NCBI GenBank assembly: GCA_050084515.1
Contig: CM114271.1
Coordinates: 33,666,001 to 33,730,000, forward strand
DNA: 64,000 bases
Reading direction: 5' to 3'
Source of the DNA: Blasia pusilla
Taxonomy: Eukaryota > Marchantiophyta > Marchantiopsida > Blasiales
In this document: in pieces, positions 48,265-60,378 of the stretch
How positions within the stretch are numbered: the stretch's first letter is position 1
Layout: each line of letters starts with the position of its first letter
Position numbers and translations under genes: made by a program
Notes under the pieces: model-generated
Database searches by the model: none
Told to the model about the DNA's origin: nothing
Seen by the model: the letters and a program-made list of their open reading frames with translations, nothing else

Positions 48265-48638
48265 AATAAGAATGGTAATGTGAACAAGTAAGGTAGTTTG
48301 TGTACAAAATTAAACCCAATATCTAAAATTCAACAATTTGTATTTTTGAATTTTTTGGGAGGGGAGGACATGGTTGACACCATGTGCCAACTCGTCAGAG
48401 GTAGTCCCCCCTTACTGCTATAGATGTAATTAGAGGTGCACATATCTAAGTTGTATAAATTTAAAGTGACACCATGGTGCATGATGTTTAGAACTCGAAT
48501 ACTTGTGTGAAGAAAAGTGAAGAGGTTCATAAGAAAAAATTGAGTTGTTGAAAAAATCTCAGTGTTTTTTCCAAACTATGCAAAAGCGGATAAAAATGGC
48601 AAAAAGGGAGTGTGAATTCAACACAACTCATCTATCAT

Positions 48639-48984
48639 CAAGATTGCATGGAAACGGACATGCCCGGCCCGCACTCGGGCCCATACTCAAGCTTGCACCC
48701 GAGCCTGCACCCGACCCCGCTGAGTATATCTGAGCTAACAGAGCCCACACCCGTTGCAAGGCCCCAAGCCCACAGGGCGGGCTCATGCGGGCTTCAGCCT
48801 ACCCAATGGGAGCCAAGCCCGCCCTACGGGCCTGGTTGCGGGCCTACCACGGGCCTCGCACAAGGTGCGGCCACCGTCATCCTGGGTCTGCGGCGGGCTC
48901 TAGGCGGGCTTGGGTGCAGGCCGCAGGTACGCGGGCCTGCACAAACATGTCCGCGAACCAAGACTTTGTCCGTGTGCAACCATG
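48639..48984. mobile_element. hAT MITE with perfect 8-bp target duplication
   Basis: The ends are CAAGATTGCA and TGCAACCATG. It is flanked by TCTATCAT at 48631-48638 and 48985-48992, exact. The interior is very GC-rich (gggcctg, gcgggct repeats), in contrast to its AT-rich surroundings. Open frames inside (for example 48612-49073) follow from that composition and are not genes. Confidence 0.92.
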
Positions 48985-48992
48985 TCTATCAT

Positions 48993-50055
48993 AGGGTTTG
49001 TTTAACTTTGTTCATAACGAACTTTCAACATAGATTAAATCCATACTATAATATTACTATGAGCATGTATTAGCACACCAAGATGTTTTTAATTTTTTGT
49101 ATAATCGAATTTTTTCAAATTTTCCATCGTTTGATTTTGTATCATGTCATTCCAAATTTTCATCAAAATCTCTTTATCCTGTTGAGTATCAAGTAGTCTA
49201 GAATTTTATCGCAAAAAATCAAGTTTAATGGAGTTCTAGAACAAAGTTTAATATAATATTTGGAACCAAATATCTAGAATTGAAGTTTCATGAATTTTAT
49301 TTTTTTAAACTCAGGAATATTCAGATTTTGTCTTTTCAACTCCATTTGGCCCTTTGGTTGCCAACTTGCCATGTAAGGAGACAAAAGAAAAAACTGAAAA
49401 TTTAGGATGAAATTTTTAGAAAGTCTTGAAAATCTTCATCTCCAACTCCGATCCAAATTATTTTACAACAATCTTTCAAGACTTTCTAAAAGATTTGAAA
49501 GTTTTTGATATACAAGACTTTCAAATCTCTTACAAAGTCTGCCAAATCTTGTTTTCTAACTTCAATTCAAATTTTTATGTGATACAAAGAATCCTTTTTT
49601 TTATTTCAATTGCAATGCATATAAAATGAAGATTAGACTATTCGTAAACATTATAATATATCATAAACATTTCCATAGTGGAGTTGTGTCAAGAAATCTA
49701 ACACAAATTAGTAGCAAGAATTGATAATGAAAAGTAGATGAATCATTCTAAAGTTCAAACCACTTTTAACTATTAATAGATTCAAATTAATGTCGTTTCC
49801 TTTTGTACGTTAGATTACCCAAAAATAGGAAACTTTTGGCAACGAGACCTAACAATCCCCAAAATTTGGGTTGTGAGTGCCAAAGGAGCTCAATATATGC
49901 AACAAGTGCTAGGTTGCATGAGGACAAATGTTTTGTTTGCGGACTAAATATGGCCGTCCTAGGGCCGGACTTTGTTGTGTAGTAAAATTTTCTCTCATCC
50001 CAGGGGATTCTTACCCTCGGGTTCCAATCCAGCTGCCCACACCCAATCTCACTAA
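48993..50055. other. AT-rich spacer with an inverted repeat
   Basis: No gene. It contains the inverted repeat at 49414-49491 and, near 49909-49985, a decayed sequence resembling the hAT MITE left end (aggttgcatgaggac...ggccgtcct). Confidence 0.5.
49414..49491. repeat. 18-bp inverted repeat, 42-nt loop
   Basis: Arms ttttagaaagtcttgaaa (49414-49431) and its exact complement at 49474-49491. A second, shorter inverted repeat (atttgaaagt / actttcaaat) follows at 49494-49526. Confidence 0.8.
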
Positions 50056-50678
50056 CAAAGTTGCATATGGAAAAAATCCATGTCCACAGACATGTCCATA
50101 TCCATTGTATGGAAGGAATTATCCCATGTGGACCCCACCTCCACCCAAGGACCAAGGTTGCATGGAAACGGACAAGTTTGTCCATGGGAGGAACAAGTCC
50201 GGACATATCCATAGACATGTCACCCGAGTACCCGCATCCGAGCCCGCCCCTATGCAGGGACCCGCACATGGCGGGATGGCTGTGGGCTACCAATCCGGGT
50301 GCTCGCTACAAGCTCAGTAGGCTACAAGGGCGGGCTTGGGTGCGCCCCAAGTACCTGGGCCCACACCGACATGTCCATCCTAGGGACGGACATAAGTCTA
50401 CGGACACGTACTGTGTCCGTGTGCAACCCTACCTCCACCCTTTCTTATCCCCTCGCCGCCCCAACCCCGCTCGCCTCGATGCTCTCTGCTTAGTCATTGC
50501 TTCCTCCCCCCACCTCCACTCCCTACCCCCTTGTTACCCTCCTTGCCCCTTCCCTACCTCCCACCAAGAGCAATAAAGTGTGGGCTCCACCTCTTCTAAT
50601 CCATGTCCATGGACATGTCCAAAATTGGCCGTCCATGTTCGTCTTAGGGACGGACTTGTATATTTTCTTACAACCATG
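50056..50678. mobile_element. hAT MITE, outer copy of a nested pair
   Basis: The left end is CAAAGTTGCA (50056-50065) and the right end TACAACCATG (50669-50678), with family motifs (ccatgtccacagacatgtcc; cttagggacggactt) beside each end. The flanking 8-mers ctcactaa and cctgctaa share five positions. It is split by the copy at 50146-50431. Confidence 0.6.
50146..50431. mobile_element. hAT MITE, inner copy with 8-bp target duplication
   Basis: Flanked by CCTCCACC at 50138-50145 and 50432-50439. It contains the inverted end CAAGGTTGCA at 50153 and GTGTGCAACC near 50420, the GGACATAAGTC motif and the GC-rich interior. Seven extra bases precede the left inverted repeat. Confidence 0.8.
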
Positions 50679-50689
50679 CCTGCTAACCC

Positions 50690-53600
50690 ATGTTGTGCTC
50701 CACCACGCATCCCTCCCAAATGTCCCGCATTCCCCTCCCGGCCTTGCACTTGTCCTCATGCTCCTGTCCTCATCCCTTGCCCTTACATGGACCACCCACG
50801 TTCCAAAAAAACCTGTCTCACGAGGGCGGGACGGCATGTTTGTTTCAAGGCAGCCTTGAGCAAGCGTTGGAGATGTCGATTCTTTCTCGAAAAATGTTGA
50901 ATATCTTGTGGGTGCTAGACCTTGCCCTCCCTCTACCACCGGCCTCCTCATCGGATCCTAAGGATGGAGATATGGTTATTTTTATTGGATGAATCCGTTT
51001 TTGTGCAATCCTTCCTAATAAATACACAACCATGGTCAAAATTGAATTCTCAAGTCCCTTCCAAATAATTCAAAATGTGTCCCAATCTTTTTTTCGTCAA
51101 AAGCTAAACTTCTAGAGTCTTTCATCCTTAAGGGGACCTCTTTGTACGGCCCTGGTAGACCATCACGTGCATTAGTAGATTTGTAATACTCTTTTTCTAA
51201 ATATAATGGTGTCTAGGGGCCCATCCTCGCTTTCTTTGTATATTCCCGAAAAAAGTAAAAATAATAATAATTTGAACGTCCAAGAGTCGAGGAGTCCTTC
51301 GAAGTAGTTGTAGAGTTTCAAATAGATCAGAATATTCAAATGGAAAACATGGGCCCATCATGAAGGGACTTGTTATGATGACTTCTTCCGTTTCTTATTC
51401 AAAAAAGAAGCCCCTTAAAAAATAATATAAACAAAAGGTACTTTGGTGACCGAAATTACAAATTCCCAGCCCTTCCCGCACATTTGCGTAATTAATTCCA
51501 CATTATTCAAATAGAAATTCCAGGTACTTTTATTTTATTTGAAAGAGCATGGATACACCCTTTTGTGGGTGTCAAAAGATGCCTTTAAATCTTTACACGT
51601 TTAAATAACGAGGTCCATATTGTTGAATAAAGGATATCCATTTTATTATTATAACAAACCTCAAAAGAGGATAAAGAAATGTAATAATAGGTTTTCATGT
51701 AATTTATTTATCTAAAAGGTGTTGGATTTTGGTGGGTGTCAAATGATGCCCTCTCCACACGTGTCGTATCCTTCAACATTTAGTTTAAAAAATAATAACT
51801 AACTCCACATTATTGAAATAGCGTTTCCAATTCTTTTTATCTAAAAAGTATGTGCTTTGGTGGGTGTCAAATCATCACCCCCTTTAATAGACAAGGTTAA
51901 AAAAGCACACGAGGCAACAAGCACACGCCAAGGCTCCCAAACCACCAACAAGAATATCTCCATCCCCCTAATCCCAAGCTGGGTATATATATTTAATATC
52001 CACTTTATTATAAGCTGGTTATAGGTTTGTCGTGAGCCGAGCTTATTTCATACTTTATTACAATTTATAGTTTTCTACTTCTTTATAAAAAAAATTACTC
52101 GAGGGTTTAAAAAAGGCATTCTTTTTCTTCTCATTGCGTGTTAAAAGCCAGTAGGATTTGCAAAAGTATCAATATTGGGTGTTTTAGCGACCGTTAAATT
52201 CCGAGTTTATCCCAAAGAAAAAAGTCCTAAGACCCTTGCAAAGTAAAAACCCATTGGATCTCACGTTTCTTCTTCCTAGTGAGGAGATCACGAAATTCTT
52301 TTGACTCCTTTGATTCCCAAAACTGCACTCCTCCCAATCGAAGGCGCACATGGGAAGTCATAGGTTTGGCAAATGGTCATCTTCCTCCTTTCATAATATT
52401 AATATAGTACCCTTTTCTCCTACTTTCCTATGCACGGATAGTATTGTATTTGGGTTCTTTCAAAGTTGGCATATGAGACTTTTCAACAAGTCAAAACGTT
52501 GTCAAGCTTTCCGACTAAGAAATAGGGATTTTTGTGGTGAACTTTAGGCTTTAGAAAGAAAAATGCATGAAAAATCAACGCTATCCATTTTTTTATCCAA
52601 GCTCTCCTCAGCCCTCCCCAACGTTGAGTTCTTCGACATGTCTCTTGGGGGTGTCAAACTTGTTTTGCATGCACTCTTGAAAAGCAACGCTTCATTTTTT
52701 TGATGAATAAGACAATTGCAAAAAGTGGTTTTTTTTAATACTTGTCTAGGATCCACTTTCTTTGTAGGGTGCTCCTTTGATGTGGACGAGAAGGAAAGGA
52801 GATATCGTGCATAAAATAAGGATTTTAAGAGCTTTAAAATTATAAACGTAAGGGAGTAAACACGTGTGTCTTAGGCCAACCAAAGACCCCACTATTGGCC
52901 TTCGCTAGGAGTCATGGGCTCTTTCATGCACTTTTCCTTCCACTTTGGGAAGTCACTTTTGCATGCATTTTGCAAAACCTTATTTAAGGGAGGGGAGGGG
53001 AGATTGCCTCCTTCTTGCTCCCCCTTTTTTTGGGGTAGGTGTCCTCCAACTTAAACATCCCCAAGAATGCCTCTTTTATTGAGTTTTCCTCATCTTGGTA
53101 CTTTGTTTAGGGGTACTCTTTCATTTTCTAATAGTTAGCTAAGTCTTTTCTTCATGAATTTCAAAGTCAGGAATTCCTTATAAATTGCATAGACTTGGAA
53201 TGCATCAAATTTTCTTGCATCCTCCTCCTCTTTCATGAAGTTAAGTAGGAAATTTAGCTTTTCTACAATTTAACATATTTCTTGGTGATTAATTATCTGA
53301 AATATTGCAAAATTTCAAATTAATTGATAAAGAAGGGTTCAATTTTCTTCGTCCGAAACATGTCACTTATAGATGAGAACCTAGATTAGGTGTAAAATAA
53401 ATAAAGAACATTAGAAAATGAATATGAAATTCGTGGTGGTGATTGTGGTCAAGATCCTTATCTTAAGTTATCACTAATCAAGAAAGAATCGTTCGAGATA
53501 TTATCCTTATTTTCAATTTTATGAAGAGAAAGAGATATATTTGTGAAGCCTTTTTCATCTAAGAAATAGAGAATTATTATTTATTTAATTTTTTAGCCAA

Positions 53601-54006
53601 GGAGATGATAATCAATTCCTTTTTGTGTATTATTTTTCAAAATTTTGCAAAAAAAAATCATTTTTAAACCTCAATCTTCAATCTTTGAGGAAGAATTCTT
53701 GTCATAAATGATTTATCATAGGGAACTACATGTAATATGGGGCAAAAAGGAGATCAATACAATCATGCAAAAGCTTGGAGAAAGAGGTATAGCTTCAAAT
53801 ATATTCTATTATTATCTATCTTTCCTGAAATCCTCTTTCATTCTTGTATATGTATATTTTATTTTTTATTTAATATAAGGGAAAAAAAATCTATTTCTAT
53901 AGATTCCCAAATAGAATACCTATTTGAAAAAAATTTGTGGGATATCACATGAATCCAAGGAAACATAAGTTATAATTCAATTGAAAGGTAGATTTTCCCC
54001 TCATTC
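50690..54006. other. Spacer, mostly AT-rich
   Basis: No gene is supported. Frames at 50497-50992 reflect local C-rich composition. A degenerate repeat lies at 51488-51881. 52.3-53.1 kb has slightly more balanced composition but no recognisable coding sequence. Confidence 0.5.
51488..51881. repeat. Degenerate three-copy repeat
   Basis: The segment 'ccacattattgaaatag...ttttatctaaaaagtatg...tggtgggtgtcaaat' or its variants occurs ending near 51580, 51751 and 51881. Confidence 0.55.
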
Positions 54007-54757
54007 CGTCACTTACGTCTTTTCGGATAGATAGGTGAGATCTAGTAGAGCGCCTTCGTGAGTAGTGGAGAAGAGGCTCAGTAGGTCGAGGATGACCTGC
54101 TGAGGCCCGAGAAACCTGAGGGAGAAGGTTTCCCTTCGTTTCGGCTCATTTGGAGCCATATTGAAGAACCTACTATTGTAGGTAAGTACCAGTTTGAGTA
54201 TATGATCAACTTTCTATGTTTGGTAAGTGACCCTTGACCTCCTACATCAGGTCAAGAGCCAAGGAGGGGACTTGGGAGCATAGGTTACCATGGAGAGAGC
54301 TTGGGAGAGGGGAGGTGTATACCTCAAGGAGAGAGAGTTTGACAGCTCATTCTTTCTTTGTTGAACATCTTGGCATGAGGCGGCGGACCTATGGTCTTGC
54401 TTGCCTTATGTGTGTAACCCAAGCCTCTCATTAGGAGAGTGGGTTTGGTTTGACATTGAGAGAGACATGTGAGAGTGCACACATGTGAGAACTATGGTGT
54501 TGTGAGAGAGATTGGATCTTATTTTACAAAGAGAGAATGAGTGAGTGAGAGAGCTTCATGGGGAGAACTCGCTGGTCACTCACTAGTTTTGCAGGTTGGG
54601 GATCGTATTCCCCGTCCAGCGGTTCATGGGAGTGCTCATCGGAGCAAGAGCTGCTTACTTGTGATGTTTCCTTTGCCGATTTTTCGTGTGTAAGAGTGGC
54701 ACGCGGAAGCGCTGCCCAATTTTTGATAGGGATTGAGTATGGGGGCGGGTTTCCCCA
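54007..54757 (+). repeat. 5' LTR of gypsy copy B
   Basis: It starts CGTCACTTACGTCTTTTC and ends at ...TTTCCCCA. Three bases later TGGTGCTCTC occurs, a candidate primer-binding site for a tRNA ending GAGAGCACCA. It matches 23477-24202. Confidence 0.7.
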
Positions 54758-55644
54758 TGCTGGTGCTCTCAGGACCACCATATAGCTTTCTGATTTATAT
54801 TCTCACATGTTTTACATTTTTTTGGGAGAAATCGGCACGGAAACGCTGCCAAATTTTGTGTAGGTGAAAGAGACATTGGACTTTACGACAATCCCTGTCA
54901 ATTTTTACTGGAATATTCGATTCCAAATATTTTTGACACTATTGTAGATCATCAAGCTATGCACGATGTGCAACAAACGGTGCACAATTTAGAGTCAGAA
55001 AAAAAAGTTATGGTCAATCTTGCAAAATTGCCATTGCTCAAATTGCACCGTCTCAATCGCGGAGCCGGTCCTTCACTAAGGTGCACAGCGTGTGAATTGC
55101 TGATTGAGGAGGGTATGCCACCAAGTGCCGAGCCGTTTGTAGCCATTCCGTGCCGTGAGTGCCACATCGGATTGTTGGACCTGCACCGCACATTGAGGAG
55201 GTTTGAGCAGCGTTAGTACGAGAGGAGTACGACTTGCTCATTGGAGGAGTTGTCTTCACGACCGAGTTCGGGTCAAGACTTGCAATTGTCGAGGAGCAAC
55301 ATCGACATTATTGTTAGGTTACCCATTTTGGTCTCTTACCCTACACGTGTGAGGGATTTCCGGATATTGGGAAGTTATTTGGGATATTGGGTTTCGTACT
55401 GATGCTAGGAGCATCAATGATGTATGGGTTTAGGGGACATAGACCTGTGTGGGATGTCAAGAGTTGAAGATGGTTTGTTGATGAGACGATAGATCGGTTG
55501 ATTTGCCACACCATGATGCTCGTTGCCGCACAACACACGTCTCAGTGAGAGAGTGTAGATTGAGTGCCGCATGTTTAGTTTGAGTGATTGAGGGATTACT
55601 CACGAGATTGAGAGTGATTGTGTGAGAGGGGCACGAGGGCCATC
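54758..55644 (+). other. Untranslated leader of gypsy copy B
   Basis: Between LTR and gag. It shares segments with copy A ('cggaa.cgctgccaa', 'aaaaagttatggt.aatcttgcaaa'). A frame at 54959-55216 is open for 85 codons but has no recognisable domain. Confidence 0.55.
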
Positions 55645-57086
55645 ATGGTGTCCTTTCGGGATTTTGAGAGGCGAGGTAGTGGACCTGAGAGTAGCTCTAG
55701 AGGGTTTACTTGGAGTGGTGCGAGGTTTCTAGGGTCTCCACGTGAGAGACCACCTCAATCTCCTTCTATGTCGTCTTCAGACAAGGGGGGAGCGTATAGA
55801 GGAGTGTGTTAGTGATCCACGGTATACATTGAGTGGTCCTACCAGTTGGGCGTACGAGATGGACAACCGGGGTAGAGGACCGCGTAGGTTTTTGGGTGTT
55901 GTAGGCACTATAGAGCTACACGACTTCATTCCGGAGTTCAGGAGTTGGTGTGACTCACAACGGGCTAGGAACTCTAGAGAGTTCAACCCATTTACAGCAT
56001 GGAATGGTATGTTCCAGCATGTAGAGGGTACGCCCATGGACAATTACTATGAGTTCTCCCACATATATGCCCAGGATATTGAGGCATGGCGACTCTACTA
56101 TGACCCACACTTTGTGTCATGGACGGAGCCATTCCCAAATGAGGAGGAGAAGTTAGGAGAGGCTACTTCCTCTTCCACTAGTGATGTTTTAGGAGGGTTC
56201 ACTCGCACTAGAGTAGTTGCACCATCTAGTCGGGTTCGTCCCAGGTTCAACCCCGTGGTTGAGTTCTTCGTTGAGTTGAGGGCGAGCTACCAAGGTATAT
56301 GGACGGAGAAGTTGCGGAGCATCCACAACTTCCATAGGCGCCCGTGTGAGAGTTTGCGTGAGGCTTACACTTGCTTGCGCCGATTGATCAACGTCACTCA
56401 TGGAGTGACAAAGGCTTAGGTTATCCACTCATAGTACGGGCTGCTAGATCGGACCCTAAGACACGGGTGCGGGAGGGGTGCTTCTTATGAACACCTCCCC
56501 TAAGTTGAGAGATGTTTTGAGGACCGCCGAGAACATTGAACGCAACATGGTGGAGGAGGCGTAGCCACCATGGGTTCTGGGCGAGAGCAATCATGATTGT
56601 CTGCACCACCTGTACAGCAACGTGGACTCCGTGATAGGTCGATTGTGGTACCACGAGCTCGGGGAGGATATTGGGAGGCCGTGCCATAGAGACCTGCGCC
56701 TTCATATGCGGCTAAGCAATAGCCGCCTACGATTACTTGTTGGTCATGTGGTGGAGCCCATCATCAACGTGATTGCACTCCTCAAGATCATGGACGTGTG
56801 CCTCAGCATGGAGGAGGAGATGGTGCTGCACCAGGAGGTTATCAGTGTGACTATTGTCAGAGGTATGGTCATACATGCGCCAGGTGTTTCAGTTTACATC
56901 TTGACTTACATCTAGACCAAGGGCCAGAGAGGGCACCAGAGCGAGAAGCCGGTCCGGGTGGGCCTAGAGATTGTGCACCAGGTGGTCTGGTTGGGGGACG
57001 AGGAGCTGGAGTTGCCCAACAGGGTGGTTGAGTTGCCCGTGGAGGAGGTAGAGTCCCACCACCTACATGCATCAAGGGAGATGCCA
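55645..57086 (+). pseudogene. Gag of gypsy copy B with CCHC zinc knuckle
   Basis: It starts MVSFRDFERRGSG at ATG 55645, stops after ~54 codons, and continues in another frame as a 225-codon open stretch (55742-56419) with a retrotransposon gag-like helical region (AWNGMFQHVEG, then WRLYYDPHFVSW, and LREAYTCLRRLINVT). A complete zinc knuckle, CDYCQRYGHTCARC, is at 56846-56887. The copia element lies just downstream. At least one frameshift and several stops make it non-functional as it stands. Confidence 0.75.
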
Positions 57087-57091
57087 GGCGT

Positions 57092-57405
57092 TATTGAAGA
57101 TTGAATTACAGTCAAGCTCATGAGACACTTGAACTGCTACATTTGGCACTCACACAAAGTAGGGAAGCTTAATCTTGGTTAGTCACTTAAGCACGATTAT
57201 TTTAACTAGGGTTAGTTAATCACAATTAGGCTAACTCGAGACTATGGTTAAGGATAGGGTTAGGGTTGCTTGTACATACCCTAAATAATTGAGAAGAGAA
57301 CCAGCTTCCAATCATTCTCTCATTGCAAATTTCGTTCTCCATGGTGGTGCGTGTGTGGGTGTGAGCCTTTTTCCACCAGTTAGGCTTGTTTAGCAATTTT
57401 CCAGA
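57092..57405 (+). repeat. Copia 5' LTR
   Basis: Starts TATTGAAGATTG and ends ATTTTCCAGA, 314 bp. Contains a plausible promoter segment 'cctaaataattgag' and a (GT)n-like tail. Confidence 0.88.
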
Positions 57406-57418
57406 TGGTATCAGAGGG
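57406..57418 (+). promoter_or_regulatory. Copia primer-binding site
   Basis: TGGTATCAGAGGG directly follows the LTR and matches the usual plant copia site complementary to the 3' end of initiator Met-tRNA (TGGTATCAGAGC). Confidence 0.9.
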
Positions 57419-57936
57419 GGAGGAGAACATCACTTGAAATTCTTGGTGTTTGAAGAGAGAAGAGAGGCAAGAGAAGGCACAATTTTAGTTTGGGAGAAGG
57501 AAATTTTATGCAGAGCTTAGAGGTTCAGACTTCAAGTAGAGCTTTGATGGTGATAAAACTTTGGAGGCATTTTTTAGGGCTTTCCTAGTCGATTCAGCCG
57601 TCATGGTCCGCTTTGGCTAGAATGATGTGAAAGGTTGGTTTCAGCCGTCTTGAAGAGCTCATTGAGAGCTTTCCAATGCACCAAAAATTGCTTGATTCTA
57701 ACACTCTAAGCTCCTGCCGCAGTAATTTCAGTGTAGAAAAGTGCAATTACTGAAGAAAAGTTGTGCAGTTTGCTCTCTACATGCCAATTTCGACTAGTTC
57801 TTTCATACACTTGATCAATTTTGGCAAATTTTAGGTCGATTTCTGTGTAGGAACGGTCTATGCTTCAATTGGAGTGGTCTATGCTTCAATTGGAGAAAGC
57901 CTGAAATTATATTTTTTGTGAGAGAAATTGTTTATC

Positions 57937-58830
57937 ATGGAGTATTCCTCAACATCAATCAGAGGCGAGAAGCTAGACAAGCAAAATGATAATGTTGGGA
58001 AGTTTCACATGAAATAATTTATCATGGGTCAAGAACTATGGGAGCTTGTCACAGGTGATGAGGCCAAGCCAGAAGGTGACTCAACAGACTTGAATGTTCG
58101 CGCTTGGAATAAACGCGCAAGGCAAGTATCCACTACATTTCAATAACGATCAGTTCGCCAATGATAGGTCATATCCAAGATGTTGATATTCCAAAGGAGG
58201 CTTGGAATGCATTGGAAAAGCTGTTCCAGACATCTACAAAGGCCTAAAAGCTTCAATTGAAACAGCAATTGAACGAAATGAGGAAAAGATCACAAAGCAT
58301 CAATGATTATATTTTGAGTATCAGACATATTGTTGATTAGTTGAATAGCATTGGAGTGACAGTAGAAGATGATGATCTGATCTTATTCACTCTTCAAGGC
58401 CTTCCAAAGGATTACAAGTCCTTTGAGATCTCTATCTCTGTGAGAGAGAAGTATCCAACCTTTCAAGAGTTAGTTCCTCTGTTGATCAGTGAAGAGATGC
58501 GCCTAGTAGGTAGCGGTCGCTCGTCTAGTCTCCAAGAGAGTGCGCTATTTGCAAGTTATGGATCAAACACAGGCAAGGGTCGTGGCAGAAACTCCCGTGG
58601 TCGTGGTGGATATCAAGCATATGGAGGAAGAGACACTCAATATAACGTCACTCAATCAACTACGAACCAGTACTAGACACAATCACATGGTGGTGATGGT
58701 GGAAACCGTTGGGGTTGAGGTCAGCAACAGAGGGTCCCTGGATCTTGCAATTACTATGGGATAAAGGATCACTATGCAAAGTTTTGCTTCAAGAAGAAGG
58801 TAGATATGAGAACAAGAGCCTTATAACAAC
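57937..58830 (+). pseudogene. Copia gag (degenerate)
   Basis: ATG at 57937 (MEYSSTSIRGEKLD). Typical gag segments follow: ELWELVTGDEAKPE, then LFTLQGLPKDYKSFEIS in the open frame 58341-58676, and an RG-rich region. The zinc knuckle near 58745-58790 reads C-N-Y-Y-G-x-K-D-H-x4-C, so the second cysteine is a tyrosine. Stops interrupt the frame several times. Confidence 0.8.
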
Positions 58831-58838
58831 AAAACTAT

Positions 58839-59186
58839 GTGGAGCAACAACACCAAGAGCAGTACCAAGAACAACAACATTCACAAACGGAGCATCTCTT
58901 GGTCATGACTCATCATATGGGAGCAATGGTCAAGAAAGACTCGACAATAGATTGGTACATTGACTCCGGTGCATCAAATCACATGACCTCACAAGCAAAA
59001 TGGTTCAGTAGTTTGGATCCGGTGAAAGATCCTGCAATTGTGCTCACAGGAGATGACACTCAATATCATATTACGTATACCGATAAAGTTCCAATAGCAT
59101 CAGATGGTCTTTGTACTCTTGGAAATGTTCTCTATGTTCCTACTATTGTAATAAATCTGATCTCTGTAGGACAGATAGTAGAATAG
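58839..59186 (+). pseudogene. Copia aspartic protease
   Basis: Open frame of 115 codons with WYIDSGASNHMT (DSG at 58962-58970), followed by VLYVPTIVINLISVGQIVE, the usual C-terminal copia protease segment. A TAG follows directly where a sense codon is expected. Confidence 0.85.
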
Positions 59187-60110
59187 GGTTATCAAGTGAA
59201 TTTTAACGTAGATGGTTGTTTCATTGAAACATTAGATGACTAGACTATGATAGCCAAAGGAACAAGATCAGGCAGAATGTTCAAATAAGATGGTTCTATG
59301 CCAGAGATTCAAACAACAATGTATGGTCAAATAGGCCAATAAGTCACAGATCTAAATCTGTGGCATAAAAGAATTGAACATATGAATCTTCAAAGATTAC
59401 ACAATCTTTCATCATCTAATATAGTAATAGGAATCCCTAAATTAGCGAGTCCTACTACGTTAGAGGTATGTCCTACTTGCCAATTTGGAAAACAAGCTAG
59501 ATTTTCTTTTCCAAAGCAAGGTAGAAGAGCATCCAAGATATTGGAGTTGATTCACAATGATGTGTGGACAGCATCACAATAGAGCCTTAGTGATTGTCAG
59601 TACTTTGTTTCATTTATTGATGACTTTTCTAGGTATATATGGGTATACTTTTTGAAAGCCAAGTCAGAGGTATTCTCAGTGTTCCAAACATTCAGAGTTC
59701 TAGTAGAGAAGCATACTAGACAACACATTTTGAAATTGCGTTGCGATGGAGGAGCAGAGTATCTTTCAACAGAGTTTGATGACTATTTACGTTAGAATGG
59801 CATCCAACGTCAAGAGACTTGATGCTACACTCCACAACAAAATGGAGTGGCTAAGAGGAAAAATCGACATATTGCTGAAGCGGCACGAGCTATGCTGAAT
59901 GAGAAGAACATGCCTAAGGTGTATTGGGCAGAGGCTGTAGCATGTGCAGTCTTCGTAATCAACCGAACTCTAACAACACGAGTTCATGATAAAACTCCAT
60001 TTGAAGTCTTCACAGGAAGTAAACCTAATTTTTCCTTCTTGAAAGTATTTGGCTGTATCTGTTATGCTCATGTTCCTTCTGAGAGACGTCACAAATTAGA
60101 CCCCTAAGTC
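59187..60110 (+). pseudogene. Copia integrase (inactivated)
   Basis: The zinc-binding region is LWHKRIEHMN...CPTCQFGKQARF. The core has IHNDVW, KLRCDGGAEYLSTEF and PQQNGVAKRKNRH, where the catalytic Glu of the usual 'GVAERKN' is Lys. The KVFGCICYAHVP segment ends the domain. In-frame stops occur after TASQ, DDYLR, QET and KLDP. Confidence 0.88.
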
Positions 60111-60378
60111 ATAAAGATGTATCTTCATTGGCTATGTTGATGGAACTAAGGGATATAAGTGCTACATTCCATCCTCTAGGCAGCTTATTATTGACAATGT
60201 CTATTGGTTTATAATCATATTCTCTCCCTCAACAGACAAGTTTAGAGGTGGAATAGGCTCAGATGGAGCATACCATGACTTTAGCTCATCAAAGATAACA
60301 ATTTGACTAATAATAAGCAGCTTATCCCCAAGTACTAGTGCAGGATTAGGAGAGGTCCTAGATTCATCCATTAAATTT

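Noticed and set aside
48612-49073. 153-codon open frame rich in Pro and Gly
   Set aside because: It lies in the GC-rich interior of a hAT MITE, and similar frames recur in other copies because of composition.
50061-50951. Several 100-170 codon frames on both strands
   Set aside because: They overlap each other across nested MITEs and C-rich DNA, with no domain or codon pattern that favours one.
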